A DNA stretch of 64,000 nucleotides from positions 24,947,586 to 25,011,585 of the forward strand of contig CM041550.1 of assembly GCA_023238725.1 (NCBI GenBank), read 5' to 3'. Shown here one piece after another: positions 62,721-64,000 of this stretch; the first letter of the stretch is position 1, and every line of letters begins with the position of its first letter. The notes below the pieces were generated by a model that saw nothing but the letters and a program-made list of their open reading frames with translations, was not told the DNA's origin and did no database searches. A program made the translations under genes and the position numbers. Source of the DNA: Scortum barcoo (lineage: Eukaryota; Chordata; Actinopteri; Centrarchiformes; Terapontidae).

Positions 62721-62809
62721 TCACTGTGAGCACATTTCTTCTTCCAATCTTGCCCCGTCGTGGACTTCAGTGTTCCCATGAAGCTCGAGCACCAGTTACT
62801 GCTGGTGAC
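62721..62809 (-). CDS. Possible terminal coding exon of an unidentified gene
   Basis: On the minus strand an acceptor-like CTCACCCTGCAG is followed by an open frame, VTSSNWCSSFMGTL to WKKKCAHSD, that ends in TGA at 62721-62723 (29 codons after the splice). About 1.2 kb of gene-free sequence with an AATAAA follows, as expected of a 3' UTR. In human the neighbour of DDX18 on this side is CCDC93, in convergent orientation, but I cannot match this peptide to CCDC93 or INSIG2. Upstream exons would lie beyond the window. The frame may be chance. Confidence 0.25.
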
Positions 62810-64000
62810 CTGCAGGGTGAGAACAGACATTTCTTAAAGAGCTCAGTACATCTGGACTGATAGTCCACCTGATTGACTGACTGACTGACTGACTGACCGG
62901 ATCACATTGGTTGAATATGGAGCTGCTCACATATTAAAAACAGGCACAGATTCAGCAGAACTGTAGCAGAACTGTAACAAGTTACCTTAAGATCCACCCA
63001 GTGCAGTTGTTTGAGAGGACACAACATCACAATGGTCTATGTAACTGCCTCATTTTCATTTTTCACTAAGCTGTACATTGTACCAAAACCTGAAGCAACA
63101 ACCTACAGAGACCATGTGTCCTGAATCCTGTGTCCCATTCCCTCTAGCAAACATTTGATATATATTTGATGGTTTGTCTCTGTTATTATTTGTGATCTTT
63201 AAAGACCTCATTCTGCACCAAGTCTCCTCAGCTCTGATAACAAAAGATTGTTCAGAGTTCAATTTCTGTCCATTTTTATAATTTAGTGTATGTCTCAAAT
63301 AGTTTTATGTCGACAACTCTAAATAAATAAAATAAAATAAAATGTAATTAAAGTCTCTGATATCATACTGTTACAAACCAAAGATCAGAGTCATGGAAAC
63401 AGACCTTTTTCCACATCTGCAGTATGTTTAAGTTAGATCTCAAATACATTGTCCTCTAATGTTGTGTAAGTGATCAGGACAGCGACAGAAGTGAAACTAA
63501 ACCATAGGTGCAGTTTCAACTTAAGGCTAAAATAGCAGCTAATGACAGACCAACAGCCCTTTTATGTCAGCAGGAAAAAAGGTGGGAAAAAGTAAGAAAT
63601 ATAACAACATGCACACTCATGCAACATGAGACCAGGACTGGACCGATACAGAGCCGATTCATTTGACTGTAACATCATCAGGACCTGATGTGATGTAGGG
63701 TCCTCTGTTATTATAGCTAACTGTTTTCTTTCACATTTACTGAGTGATTTATGCAAATGTGTTCTGTAAAATCCGAATTAATCTCCAATCAACTGCTAAG
63801 GTAGATCCCTGTGTCTTAAAAAGCTGGTTAATCACTGATCATTAGAAAGTTAATGTCCAATGATAGCTGAGCTCCAGACTTTTCAGAGGATTTTCTTTTA
63901 ACTTTTAAAGCTCTGTGTCGGTCGAACCCTTCAACACACTGTGTTAGTAATGCTGCCTGGAAATGTGACCATGCCCCCCGAGCCCCCTCTGTAGCACTTC
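62810..64000. other. Non-coding sequence to the window end
   Basis: No gene, RNA or retroposon was recognised. A (TGAC)n run of about 23 bp lies at 62874-62896 and an (AAATA)n-like run near 63.32 kb. If the minus-strand exon at 62721 is real this is intron. Confidence 0.45.

Noticed and set aside
62473..62781. 102-codon plus-strand frame downstream of ddx18
   Set aside because: It has no domain or codon-use signal and overlaps, in antisense, the putative minus-strand 3' UTR.

Overview
The window is genomic DNA from a ray-finned fish, probably a percomorph teleost. The evidence is vertebrate-type genes split by GT-AG introns, proteins very close to human ACTR3 and DDX18, abundant (CA)n tracts, and remains of retroposons typical of teleosts (CR1/L2/Rex1-like and RTE-like LINEs, tRNA-derived SINEs). 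Nothing bacterial or viral was seen.

Layout. From 1 to about 36.6 kb no protein-coding gene could be supported. This stretch is AT-rich intergenic DNA holding decayed retroposons at 1-420, 1005-2520, 4663-5545, 10.4-11.0 kb and 17.44 kb, plus a dense nested cluster at 29.7-33.0 kb. It also holds a 101-bp direct repeat (3063 and 7700) and several microsatellites. From 36.67 to 51.02 kb, on the minus strand, lies a complete 12-exon actr3 gene encoding a 418-residue Arp3. A GC-rich promoter sits around 51.03-51.27 kb. From 52.03 to 53.96 kb, on the plus strand, is a 3-exon gene for a MADF/BESS-like protein of about 351 residues that I cannot name; its first intron carries a tRNA-derived SINE. 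From 55.86 to 61.10 kb, on the plus strand, is a complete 14-exon ddx18 gene encoding a 665-residue DEAD-box helicase, with a CACGTG E-box six bases before the start codon. The last 2.9 kb may hold the 3' end of an unidentified convergent gene on the minus strand (weak evidence).

How the genes relate. Arp3 is a core subunit of the Arp2/3 actin-branching complex, and Ddx18 is a nucleolar helicase of large-subunit ribosome assembly. Both are housekeeping genes; they do not form a pathway. The MADF protein is probably a DNA-binding regulator. Linkage of actr3 and ddx18 matches human chromosome 2q14, where DPP10 lies between them; here that interval is about 5 kb and holds only the MADF gene.

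Exon boundaries were placed by hand from reading frame, splice signals and recalled family sequence. For actr3 and ddx18 all phases join without gaps. I found no convincing new biological system. The points most worth a second look are the (TG)20 tract that serves as the 3' splice-site region of actr3 exon 6, the uncharacterised MADF gene, competing acceptors at the last ddx18 exon, the E-box at the ddx18 start, and the diverged 101-bp direct repeat.
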